Positions 51,291 through 58,931 of a stretch of DNA of 64,000 nucleotides are shown here, one piece after another. Numbering within the stretch: position 1 is the stretch's first letter; each line of letters starts with the position of its first letter. This DNA is from Pseudoalteromonas sp. N1230-9. Its GTDB lineage: Bacteria; Pseudomonadota; Gammaproteobacteria; Enterobacterales; Alteromonadaceae. The stretch spans positions 1,413,001 to 1,477,000 of the forward strand of contig NZ_CP090419.1 of the NCBI RefSeq assembly GCF_032716425.1, in the 5' to 3' direction. Made by a program: the position numbers and the translations under genes. The notes under the pieces were generated by a model. It worked only from the letters and a program-made list of their open reading frames with translations. It was not told where the DNA came from and ran no database searches.

Positions 51291-52421
51291 ATGACAACAA
51301 CACAACCTACAAAAAAGCGTTTAGCTTCTTTAGATGCATTACGCGGCATGGATATGTTTTGGATCTTAGGTGGTCAGTCAATATTTGCAGCACTTTTTGT
51401 GCTAACAGGCTGGACAGGCTGGAAGCTATTTGAAGCACATACAGTGCACAGTGAATGGCACGGTTTTACTTTTTACGACTTAATATTCCCGCTATTTATT
51501 TTCCTATCTGGCGTTGCTATGGGGCTTGCCCCCAAACGCATTGATCACTTAAGTTGGGATGAGCGTAAAGTCTATTATCGCAAAGCTATTAAGCGCTTAT
51601 TACTGCTCTGTTTTTTAGGTATTTTATATAATCACGGCTGGGGTACAGGCATGCCGATGGCGTTTGATGAGATACGCTACGCCAGTGTATTAGCTCGAAT
51701 AGCCATTGCGTGGTTTTTCTGTGCCATGTTGGTTTGGCATACAAGCTTACGAACCCAAGTCATAACCGCGGTATCTATTTTACTTGGCTACTGGTTACTG
51801 CTTAGCTTTGTGCCTGTACCAGGAGGCAGTACCGGAGACTTATCTGCTGCTGGAAGTTGGAATGCATGGTTCGATAAGTATTTACTACCAGGGATTAGTT
51901 ATCAAAATCGCGTTGTAGATCCTGAAGGCGTGTTGTCTAATCTACCAGCGATTGTTAACGCACTTATGGGGGTGTTTGCAGGCCAGCTTATTGCACGAGC
52001 ACAACAAATTGGTGAATGGAAAATGTCTGGCGTGTTATTTATTTCAGGCCTTGTTAGCGTAAGCTTAGGGTGGCTCTGGGATTTACAGTTTCCGGTAAAT
52101 AAAGAGTTATGGACGAGCTCTTTTGTATTGGTGACGGTAGGGTGGAGCGCTATTTTATTAGCCGTGTTTTATGCCTTGGTTGATATATTACCAGGGCAGC
52201 GAGTTGCGTATCCATTTGTTATTATAGGTGCTAATTCGATCATTATTTACCTAGCCTCGAGCTTAGTGAACTGGGGTTATGTAAGCCAAAGTGTTTTTGG
52301 TGGTGTTATTCGCGCGGTTCCTGATTCATGGCAGCCATTAATAGCCGTGGTAGCATTACTTGCTGTACAAATGCTTGTGTTGCATTGGATGTACCGTAGA
52401 AAAATCTTTGTCAGTGTTTAG
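51291..52421 (+). CDS. nagX: NagX transmembrane protein (DUF5009/HGSNAT-like)
   Basis: The 376-residue protein has about 10 membrane helices and starts 'KKRLASLDALRGMDMFWILGG', typical of the heparan-alpha-glucosaminide N-acetyltransferase-like family. Members are called NagX where they sit in GlcNAc clusters and are suspected to transport or acetylate aminosugars at the inner membrane. I start at ATG 51291 after AAGGTAA; a longer frame from 51255 would overlap the terminator. Its place beside nagK, nagA and nagB supports a role in chitin-derived sugar use. Confidence 0.88.
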   Translation: MTTTQPTKKRLASLDALRGMDMFWILGGQSIFAALFVLTGWTGWKLFEAHTVHSEWHGFTFYDLIFPLFIFLSGVAMGLAPKRIDHLSWDERKVYYRKAIKRLLLLCFLGILYNHGWGTGMPMAFDEIRYASVLARIAIAWFFCAMLVWHTSLRTQVITAVSILLGYWLLLSFVPVPGGSTGDLSAAGSWNAWFDKYLLPGISYQNRVVDPEGVLSNLPAIVNALMGVFAGQLIARAQQIGEWKMSGVLFISGLVSVSLGWLWDLQFPVNKELWTSSFVLVTVGWSAILLAVFYALVDILPGQRVAYPFVIIGANSIIIYLASSLVNWGYVSQSVFGGVIRAVPDSWQPLIAVVALLAVQMLVLHWMYRRKIFVSV

Positions 52422-52460
52422 TTAACGCTGATAGAAACGTTATTTTTTATTCACTTTTAC

Positions 52461-52489
52461 TTTACAAAGTTAAATCTAAAAGTGATAAT
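52461..52489 (+). promoter_or_regulatory. Sigma-70 promoter of nagB
   Basis: TTTACA (52461-52466), a 17-bp spacer and GATAAT (52484-52489) form a good promoter overlapping the left edge of the NagR-type operator. Confidence 0.65.
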
Positions 52490-52504
52490 GACAGCGTTGT
52501 CATA
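52487..52504. promoter_or_regulatory. NagR-type operator of nagB
   Basis: AATGACAGCGTTGTCATA matches the operator upstream of nagK and overlaps the nagB -10 element, as expected for repression. Confidence 0.8.
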
Positions 52505-52542
52505 ATGGTTATAGCTACTGTACCGTATCCTGGCAGTAGTTT

Positions 52543-52598
52543 GATCTAAAACCCGATTCGATTGCACGTGGGGTCGGGTTTTAGATCCCATTTTTTTT
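52543..52598 (+). terminator. Strong terminator hairpin in the nagB leader
   Basis: GATCTAAAACCCGA (52543-52556) and its exact complement (52574-52587) form a 14-bp stem with a 17-nt loop, followed after CCA by eight T's. It lies downstream of the predicted nagB promoter and 25 nt before the gene. An upstream hairpin CTACTG/CAGTAG (52515-52520, 52534-52539) is adjacent. It may end nagX transcription, act as a nagB attenuator, or both. Confidence 0.75.
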
Positions 52599-52623
52599 CA
52601 ATTTATAATTAGAGCTAATCAAT

Positions 52624-53418
52624 ATGCAAATAGTCATTCTTGATGATGCCGCGCAAGTGGCAGCCTACGGGGCTAACATCTTTGCTAAACAACTTATAAA
52701 AAAACCAGCATCAGTACTTGGCTTGGCAACTGGCTCAACACCTGTTGCGTTATACCAAGAGCTTATCGCAAAAAATAAAGCGGGTGATATTTCATTTAGC
52801 CAAGCGACAACATTTAATTTAGATGAATACTTAGGTCTTACAGGTGAGCATCCGCAAAGTTATCGATACTTTATGAATGAGCAATTATTTAATCACGTAG
52901 ATATTAACAAAGATAACACGCATGTTCCGCCTGGAGATGCAATCAACCCGTTAGTTGCGTGCAATGAATATGAGCAAAAAATTGCAGCATCAGGAGGGGT
53001 TGATGTGCAATTACTTGGTATTGGCCGTAACGGTCATATAGGTTTTAACGAGCCGTCTTCAGGTCTTACCTCGCGCACTCGGGTAAAAACACTTACCAAA
53101 GCAACCATTGATGATAACGCACGATTCTTTGGCGAAGGCGAATATCAACCGCATTTATCAATCACTATGGGGATTGGGACTATCTTAGAAGCCAAAAAAG
53201 TAGTGCTATTAGCGACGGGTGAAAGTAAAGCTGATGCAGTACAGGCAATGGTTGAAGGCCCGCTCATGGCAAAGTGTCCAGCCTCTGCATTACAAATGCA
53301 TAAGGATGCTGTCATCATCATTGATAAAGCGGCTGCAAGTAAATTAGAAGATTTAGCGTTCTATCAGCACATTGAAGCTGAGAACCAAAAACTACAAGCG
53401 CACCTAGCGACCTTGTAA
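52624..53418 (+). CDS. nagB: Glucosamine-6-phosphate deaminase
   Basis: The 264-residue enzyme (E. coli 266) converts glucosamine-6-P to fructose-6-P and ammonia, the last step from GlcNAc to glycolysis. '[15 protein letters not shown]', the catalytic loop '[21 protein letters not shown]' and '[22 protein letters not shown]' identify the classical NagB rather than the SIS-domain type found in some marine relatives. It has its own NagR-type operator and a structured leader, and a terminator follows. Confidence 0.96.
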   Translation: MQIVILDDAAQVAAYGANIFAKQLIKKPASVLGLATGSTPVALYQELIAKNKAGDISFSQATTFNLDEYLGLTGEHPQSYRYFMNEQLFNHVDINKDNTHVPPGDAINPLVACNEYEQKIAASGGVDVQLLGIGRNGHIGFNEPSSGLTSRTRVKTLTKATIDDNARFFGEGEYQPHLSITMGIGTILEAKKVVLLATGESKADAVQAMVEGPLMAKCPASALQMHKDAVIIIDKAAASKLEDLAFYQHIEAENQKLQAHLATL

Positions 53419-53434
53419 AATTGTGAGAGAGAGC

Positions 53435-53459
53435 AAAAAAGCCCATTTGGGCTTTTTTT
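53435..53459 (+). terminator. Rho-independent terminator after nagB
   Basis: AAAAAAGCCC and GGGCTTTTTT form a hairpin with a 4-nt loop and a trailing T. Confidence 0.9.
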
Positions 53460-53531
53460 ATGCCTGTTATAAATTGGGTTTATCATCAGCTTGTGGTAGT
53501 TTTAGGGGGTAAATAATTTCAAAGGAACGCC

Positions 53532-54449
53532 ATGCTGAATTACTCTCAAATGCCACTGGACCGTGCCTCTAATCATCGAAAAGATCCTAAGTGGCTAAAG
53601 GCGAAAATTAATTCTCAGAGTCGCTGGTTACTTGTTAAAAATAATCAGAGTCTATTTGTTAAAGGGTGCCCTGAGGTGTGTTATTTGCGCCTATCTCAGG
53701 TTGATCATCTTGATTTATCGAAAGGTATTTTACTTGGCCTTGACGAGCAAGGAATTGCTCATTTTGCGTTAGATGTAAGCAATGTGCCTGATTCACTTAT
53801 TGACCCTGTTCTTGATGGTACTGAGTTTGTTGATATACGCAAGTTAGGCCCTCAAGTTGAACTAAAGCAAGGCTCAATTGCTGCACTTGCTCGTGGTCTT
53901 TGTTTTTGGCATGCAACCCATCGTTTTTGTGGCCGATGTGGACATGAAAATAATATGGTTGAAGCAGGACACTCTCGCTTATGTGAGAACCAAACGTGTC
54001 AGCATCAAACGTTTCCTCGCACTGATCCTGCCGTCATTATGATAGTGAAAAAAACCTTTGCTGATGGTGTTGAGCGCTGTTTACTCGGTCGTCAAGCAAG
54101 CTGGCCTGAGGGCGTGTTTTCAACATTGGCGGGGTTTGTTGATCCAGGTGAAACACTCGAGCAAGCTGTCGCCCGAGAAGTCATGGAAGAAGCTGGTATT
54201 GCTGTCACTGATATTCAGTATATAGCTTCACAACCTTGGCCTTTTCCATCTTCAATCATGTTTGGTTTTATGGCAACAGCAGTATCAGAAGATATTCATG
54301 TTGATAAAGATGAATTAGATGACGCTAGGTGGTTTAGTCGTGATGATCTGAATCAATTTGGCCAATGGCATGAACAGGGTAGTCACCTAAAATTAACCCG
54401 ACATGACTCTATTTCTCGATTTTTGGTTGAGCATTGGCGCAACCTGTAA
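53532..54449 (+). CDS. nudC: NADH pyrophosphatase / NAD-cap hydrolase NudC
   Basis: The 305-residue Nudix enzyme cleaves NADH to NMNH and AMP and removes NAD caps from RNA in E. coli. The zinc ribbon has C133, C136, C151 and C156. The Nudix box spans residues 201-223 ('GFVDPGETLEQ...REVMEEAG'), followed by the family-specific 'SQPWPFPSS' at 233-241. It is about 50 residues longer at the N terminus than E. coli NudC. metC follows after 17 nt, and the two may share a transcript. Confidence 0.95.
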   Translation: MLNYSQMPLDRASNHRKDPKWLKAKINSQSRWLLVKNNQSLFVKGCPEVCYLRLSQVDHLDLSKGILLGLDEQGIAHFALDVSNVPDSLIDPVLDGTEFVDIRKLGPQVELKQGSIAALARGLCFWHATHRFCGRCGHENNMVEAGHSRLCENQTCQHQTFPRTDPAVIMIVKKTFADGVERCLLGRQASWPEGVFSTLAGFVDPGETLEQAVAREVMEEAGIAVTDIQYIASQPWPFPSSIMFGFMATAVSEDIHVDKDELDDARWFSRDDLNQFGQWHEQGSHLKLTRHDSISRFLVEHWRNL

Positions 54450-54466
54450 ACTAGATTGGAATAACG

Positions 54467-55645
54467 ATGACAAAGACAAATAAAAATACTCAAATAGTGA
54501 GTGCTGGGCGTAAAAAAGCGTATACGCAAGGCGTGGTAAATCCAGTCGTACAGCGAGCATCAACCGTGGTTTTCGACTCGGTTTCTGAGTTAAAAGAAGC
54601 AGCTAAAAAACGGGGCGATAAAACGCTTTTTTATGGTCGCCGTGGAACCACCACACACTTCGCACTACAAGAAGCTATTGCTGAACTTGAGGGGGGAGAA
54701 GGTTGTGCACTTTATCCATCAGGTGCGGCTGCAATAAGCAATGCGCTATTATCGTTTGTGAAAACGGGCGATCATATTTTGATGGTTGATACTGCTTACG
54801 AACCAACTCGTGATTTTTGTGACAAAATATTAGCCGGTCTTGGGATTGAAACAACCTATTATCCACCAGGTATCGGTGCAGGCATTGATGAGTTAATAAA
54901 AGAAAATACCCGTGTATTATTTTTAGAATCACCTGGCTCGATTACCATGGAAGTGCAAGATGTACCCGCTATGGTCGCAAAAGCGAACGAGCGTGGTGTC
55001 ATGACGATGTTAGATAATACTTGGGGTAATGGCCTGCATTTTAGACCGCTTGAGCATGGGGTGGACATTAGTATCCAAGCTGCGACTAAATATATTGTTG
55101 GCCATTCCGATGTAATGATGGGAGTGGCGGTTGCTAATAAAAAATACTGGTCAACACTGAGAGAAAACTCATATCTATTAGGCCAATGTACGTCTGCTGA
55201 TGATGCATATTTAGCATTACGTGGCTTACGCACTATGGCTGTGCGTTTAAAACAGCACGAGCAAGCCGCCATTGAAGTTGCTAAATGGCTTGAAACACAC
55301 CCATTGGTTGATCATATTCGCCATCCGGCTTTTGCAACATGCCCAGGTCATGAGTTCTTTAAACGCGACTTTGACGGGAGTAATGGCTTATTTTCGTTTG
55401 TAATGAAGCAAGGAAATCAACAAGCGATAGATGCGTTTTTAGATAGTTTGCAGCATTTTAAAATGGGCTTTTCTTGGGGTGGATACGAAAGTTTAGTTAC
55501 TGCAAATTTAACGATGAAAGGGCTACGCTCTGAAACAGGTTGGACGCAAGGCCCAGTGATCCGCTTACATATAGGCTTGGAAGATGTAACAGATTTGCTA
55601 GCCGATCTAGATCAAGCTCTTGGTGTTTACGAGAGCCATCTGTAG
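54467..55645 (+). CDS. metC: Cystathionine beta-lyase
   Basis: The 392-residue PLP enzyme cleaves cystathionine to homocysteine, ammonia and pyruvate in methionine synthesis. The Schiff-base lysine is K208 in 'SIQAATKYIVGHSDVMMG'. 'FYGRRGTTTHFALQEAIAELEGG' and the C-terminal 'FKMGFSWGGYESL' fit the MetC branch of the gamma family. No MetJ box (AGACGTCT repeats) is visible in the short gap to nudC. A terminator closes the unit. Confidence 0.94.
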   Translation: MTKTNKNTQIVSAGRKKAYTQGVVNPVVQRASTVVFDSVSELKEAAKKRGDKTLFYGRRGTTTHFALQEAIAELEGGEGCALYPSGAAAISNALLSFVKTGDHILMVDTAYEPTRDFCDKILAGLGIETTYYPPGIGAGIDELIKENTRVLFLESPGSITMEVQDVPAMVAKANERGVMTMLDNTWGNGLHFRPLEHGVDISIQAATKYIVGHSDVMMGVAVANKKYWSTLRENSYLLGQCTSADDAYLALRGLRTMAVRLKQHEQAAIEVAKWLETHPLVDHIRHPAFATCPGHEFFKRDFDGSNGLFSFVMKQGNQQAIDAFLDSLQHFKMGFSWGGYESLVTANLTMKGLRSETGWTQGPVIRLHIGLEDVTDLLADLDQALGVYESHL

Positions 55646-55670
55646 TTAAAAAGTTTATACTTTGTTACAT

Positions 55671-55697
55671 AAGAGCCGCAATGCGGCTCTTTTTTTT
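55671..55697 (+). terminator. Rho-independent terminator after metC
   Basis: AAGAGCCGC and GCGGCTCTT pair around AAT, followed by a run of T's. Confidence 0.92.
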
Positions 55698-55760
55698 CTG
55701 GTAATTCAAGCTGTTTCACCTTAGTGTAATTCCAATAATAATATTCATTAAGGATTGTGA

Positions 55761-56579
55761 GTGACGCAGTTACACCCTAAACGTCTTGCGCAAATTGCTC
55801 AATTTGAACTTGTACGACTATTTTTGACCAAACGTGGTTTGCTAGCGGTTGCTGCATTCGCCATTTGTTGGTTACTTATTTTACGCTATCCTATAGCTGA
55901 ATCTGTGAATTTGATTAGCTCTGCTGAGTTTGCTGACTTTGCTAGGCAGGCCTTTGGTGCTATCGGTATCAGTCGGTTGCTCGATTGGCCTGAATCAGAG
56001 CTAGCGATGTACTGGCTAATCGCTTTATATAGCTTCCCTTGCTTTTGCTTGTTTTTATGTAGCGACCAAACTGTGGGAGATCGTCAGCGTGGTACGCTAC
56101 GCTTTTTGTCACTACGGGCAACTCGTTCAGAGATTATAATTGGCCGCTTTTTAGGACAAGTATTAATCTTAGCAGCATTGTTATTTGTTACTCTGATGGC
56201 AACGCTTGCTATGTTGACGTATCGTGAGCCAAGTTTATTTCTTTCTGGTTTTTCAAGAAGCCTGACACTATTGGTGTTTCTGCTAATTACTGTAATGCCG
56301 TTTATTGCTTTAATGAGTTTTCTAAATACGTTTGCGCGCTCATCTCGTCTTGCATTTGTATTAGCTATTTTATTTTTTGCTGGCGGCAACATTATTATTG
56401 GTTTGCTTACTTGGCAGCTGCCTTTACTTGAAGTTCTATATTATTTATTTCCTGGCTACCAAATCGATGTAGTCGCGGGACAAAGAGCAGGCATGATGTT
56501 AGGGGTCGGTTTACCTGTTTTACAAACAGTTGTGCTGCTTGTGGTGGGTGAACGAATTTTTGCAAGGAGCTCACTATGA
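55761..56579 (+). CDS. ABC-2 type transporter permease
   Basis: The 272-residue protein has about six membrane helices with a soluble loop after the first two, the layout of ABC-2 permeases that carry 'SDQTVGDRQRGTLRFLSLRATRSEIIIGRFLGQVLILA'. The start is GTG 55761 behind AAGGATTG. Its stop overlaps the ATPase ATG by 4 nt, so the pair forms one exporter. The substrate is unknown; relatives handle antibiotics, polysaccharides or copper-enzyme maturation (NosY). Confidence 0.87.
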   Translation: MTQLHPKRLAQIAQFELVRLFLTKRGLLAVAAFAICWLLILRYPIAESVNLISSAEFADFARQAFGAIGISRLLDWPESELAMYWLIALYSFPCFCLFLCSDQTVGDRQRGTLRFLSLRATRSEIIIGRFLGQVLILAALLFVTLMATLAMLTYREPSLFLSGFSRSLTLLVFLLITVMPFIALMSFLNTFARSSRLAFVLAILFFAGGNIIIGLLTWQLPLLEVLYYLFPGYQIDVVAGQRAGMMLGVGLPVLQTVVLLVVGERIFARSSL

Positions 56580-57484
56580 CAGTATTAATTCAGGCACAAG
56601 GTTTATCAAAAAACTATGGAGCTAAGCGAGCGCTTGATAATGTCAGCTTTGAAATAAATAAAGGAGCGCCAGTTGCACTCGTTGGCCCTAATGGTGCTGG
56701 TAAAACAACCTTATTTAGTTTGTTATGCGGTTATATTTTACCAAGTTCCGGGCAGTTATCAGTGTTGGACCACGCCCCAGGTAGTGCGGCTTTATTTGGT
56801 AAGCTTACGGCATTACCACAAGATGCACAGCTTGATCCGCGTTTTAGTATTGCGCATCAATTAAATTTTTATGGTCAACTGCAAGGTTTAAGTGGCGCGG
56901 TTCGTAAAAAAGAAACAGCACGTGTTCTGGAACTTGTTGGTTTATCTGAAGTGGCTAAACAGCGCCCAGACGATCTTTCTCACGGGATGCGTAAGCGAGT
57001 CACAATTGCGCAAGCACTAATAGGTGAACCTGAAATTGTAATGCTTGATGAGGCAACTGCAGGTCTTGACCCTATCCACGCGCGTGAGGTTCGTGAGCTT
57101 GTGAGCTCTTTAAGCAATGAAGCCACATTTATTTTAAGCTCCCATGATCTAACCGAACTTGAGCGTTTATGTTCGCAAGTATTACACCTAGATAAAGGGG
57201 TATTGAGTGAGCATCAAGCGCGTTCTAGCACACAAGATAATAAGCATTATATAACACTACAATTGAATCAACTTTATGATGATGTAGAAGCTAAGCTTGC
57301 AAGTCTTGCCCATGTACATCATGTTTATATGAGCCAAGCAAAAGAATATGTCATTGAATTTGAACAGACAGCCGAACCATTTGATATCAATCTATTACAG
57401 TTTTGTTATCAACAAGGTTGGCAGTATCGTCAACTAGTGAATGGTCACACACTCGAAAACCAAATTTTTCATAAGGAGAGTTAG
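56576..57484 (+). CDS. ABC transporter ATP-binding protein (ABC-2 exporter)
   Basis: The 302-residue ATPase has Walker A 'GPNGAGKTT' (about residues 39-47), signature 'LSHGMRKRVTIAQAL', Walker B 'IVMLDEATAGLDP' and the switch histidine in 'LSSHDLTEL'. The signature is SHGM instead of SGGQ, common in this branch. A C-terminal extension of about 85 residues follows the core. It is coupled to the permease by a 4-nt overlap and followed after 2 nt by a PH-domain gene. Confidence 0.92.
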   Translation: MTVLIQAQGLSKNYGAKRALDNVSFEINKGAPVALVGPNGAGKTTLFSLLCGYILPSSGQLSVLDHAPGSAALFGKLTALPQDAQLDPRFSIAHQLNFYGQLQGLSGAVRKKETARVLELVGLSEVAKQRPDDLSHGMRKRVTIAQALIGEPEIVMLDEATAGLDPIHAREVRELVSSLSNEATFILSSHDLTELERLCSQVLHLDKGVLSEHQARSSTQDNKHYITLQLNQLYDDVEAKLASLAHVHHVYMSQAKEYVIEFEQTAEPFDINLLQFCYQQGWQYRQLVNGHTLENQIFHKES

Positions 57485-57486
57485 TT

Positions 57487-57861
57487 ATGGGTTTACTAAG
57501 TGGATTAATGGGTAATGCCAGCGAAGTCGATAATGATGATCTAGAAGAATTACTTGCCAACACGCTTATAGCGGGTGAAACAGTGCAAAAGGCCTATAAG
57601 GTGATCCGTGATATGTTTATCTTTACCAATAAAAGATTGATTATTATTGATAAACAAGGTGTTACGGGGTCTAAAGTGGAAATGCTAAGTATTGCTTACT
57701 CAAAAATTACTAAATTTAGTAAAGAAAGCGCGGGGCATTTTGATTTAGATGCAGAGCTGAAAATTTGGGTAGGGTCAGATCCTACTCCGATCAGCAAAGA
57801 CTTCAAAGCAGGTGATAACATTAATGAGGTTTATAGAATAATTAGCGAATTTTCATTATAA
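57487..57861 (+). CDS. Bacterial PH-domain protein (YvbH-like)
   Basis: The 124-residue protein is predicted to be a single PH-like beta fold: 'VIRDMFIFTNKRLIIIDKQGVTGSKVEMLSIAYSKITKFSKESAGHFDLDAELKIW' is the typical bacterial PH core. Homologues often lie beside membrane proteins, and their ligand is mostly unknown. It starts 2 nt after the ABC ATPase gene and is probably in the same operon. No signal peptide, so it should be cytosolic. Confidence 0.82.
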   Translation: MGLLSGLMGNASEVDNDDLEELLANTLIAGETVQKAYKVIRDMFIFTNKRLIIIDKQGVTGSKVEMLSIAYSKITKFSKESAGHFDLDAELKIWVGSDPTPISKDFKAGDNINEVYRIISEFSL

Positions 57862-57890
57862 CACCCTGAAAATAAAGTGATTTATAATAT

Positions 57891-57926
57891 AGTTGGTGTT
57901 GAATTGAAAATTCGGGCCAACTTTTT
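57891..57926 (+). terminator. Probable terminator after the PH-domain gene
   Basis: AGTTGG/CCAACT forms the base and GAATT/AATTC the top of an interrupted stem, followed by a T-rich run. Confidence 0.55.
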
Positions 57927-58079
57927 CTTTACATTTACCGACAATTTATTACAATTAGTTGATTAAAAACAAGGAGTTAGTTAAGTTCCCGTTCAGTTTT
58001 CTCACGTTAGCATGTGCCCAACTTAGCCATTTGGCTAGTTTTGTAGCAATTAAAACAATGTTTATAGGGAAATCTGTTT

Positions 58080-58874
58080 ATGAAAAAGTTAGCAGTTATT
58101 ATTTCGAGTATGCTTCTTTCAACTGCCGCGACTGCTGCGGACAGTTATCAATCAATCAGCCACTTAGGGTATACGGACACCGATGGCAATGACACAGTAA
58201 GTGTTGATTCAATTTATTACTTCGCACCAAAGAACACTATGGGTCCTTACGACCAGTTTGAGTACATCAACAAAACGACTAACGTTTATGGTGCTTATTC
58301 AGACGATGATTTTGGTGATGTATTAGGCTTAGGTGGTGAGTACTTCGTAGAAGATTTTGTATTCGGCGCTGGCTACAATAACTATGACTCTGATTTTGGT
58401 TCAAGCACAGATGTATTTAACGTTTCTGCTGGTTACTTCTTCAATCCAAACTTATTATTAAAAGCGACTTTCGTTGACGTTGAAGACGGTGACAACTCAG
58501 TGATGTTTGATCTTAAGTATAACCATCAGTTAAACAGCACTGATTACATTGGTTTTACTTTAACTGCTGATGATGAGTTTGATTACCGCGCAGTAAATGC
58601 TAAATACTTCGTAGATCTTCAACAAGGTAACTACCTTACAGTTGAAGGTACAATCTCTGATACAGATGATAATGGCAGCTCATGGGAGTTAGGTTCTAAC
58701 TACTACTTCTCTAAAGCAACGTCAGTATTTGTAACGTTTAACAAAGAAGATGATTACAGCTTTGGTGCTCAACACTTCTTCAATAAAAACGTTGGCTTAA
58801 AAGCGGGTTATGGTAACAACTGGGATGACTCAGATTACGATGCATACTTTGCTAACGTAAGCTTACAGTTCTAA
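58080..58874 (+). CDS. Small outer-membrane beta-barrel (putative porin)
   Basis: The 264-residue protein has a signal peptide (cleavage near 'TAATAA-DS', residue 19-20), about 12 amphipathic strands and a C-terminal 'NVSLQF' ending in phenylalanine, the outer-membrane assembly signal. It is Asp-rich (strong negative charge in loops such as 'YTDTDGNDTVS'), as often seen in marine porins. It resembles the small putative porins of Alteromonadales; the solute is unknown. A long leader of about 150 nt precedes it and a bidirectional terminator follows. Confidence 0.8.
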   Translation: MKKLAVIISSMLLSTAATAADSYQSISHLGYTDTDGNDTVSVDSIYYFAPKNTMGPYDQFEYINKTTNVYGAYSDDDFGDVLGLGGEYFVEDFVFGAGYNNYDSDFGSSTDVFNVSAGYFFNPNLLLKATFVDVEDGDNSVMFDLKYNHQLNSTDYIGFTLTADDEFDYRAVNAKYFVDLQQGNYLTVEGTISDTDDNGSSWELGSNYYFSKATSVFVTFNKEDDYSFGAQHFFNKNVGLKAGYGNNWDDSDYDAYFANVSLQF

Positions 58875-58891
58875 TCATTAATTTGATTGTA

Positions 58892-58918
58892 AAAAAGCCC
58901 GCATCATGCGGGCTTTTT
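58892..58918. terminator. Bidirectional terminator between the porin and M2 peptidase genes
   Basis: AAAAAGCCCGCAT-C-ATGCGGGCTTTTT is a perfect 13-bp inverted repeat between convergent genes. Confidence 0.9.
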
Positions 58919-58931
58919 AGTTTTTAGTATT

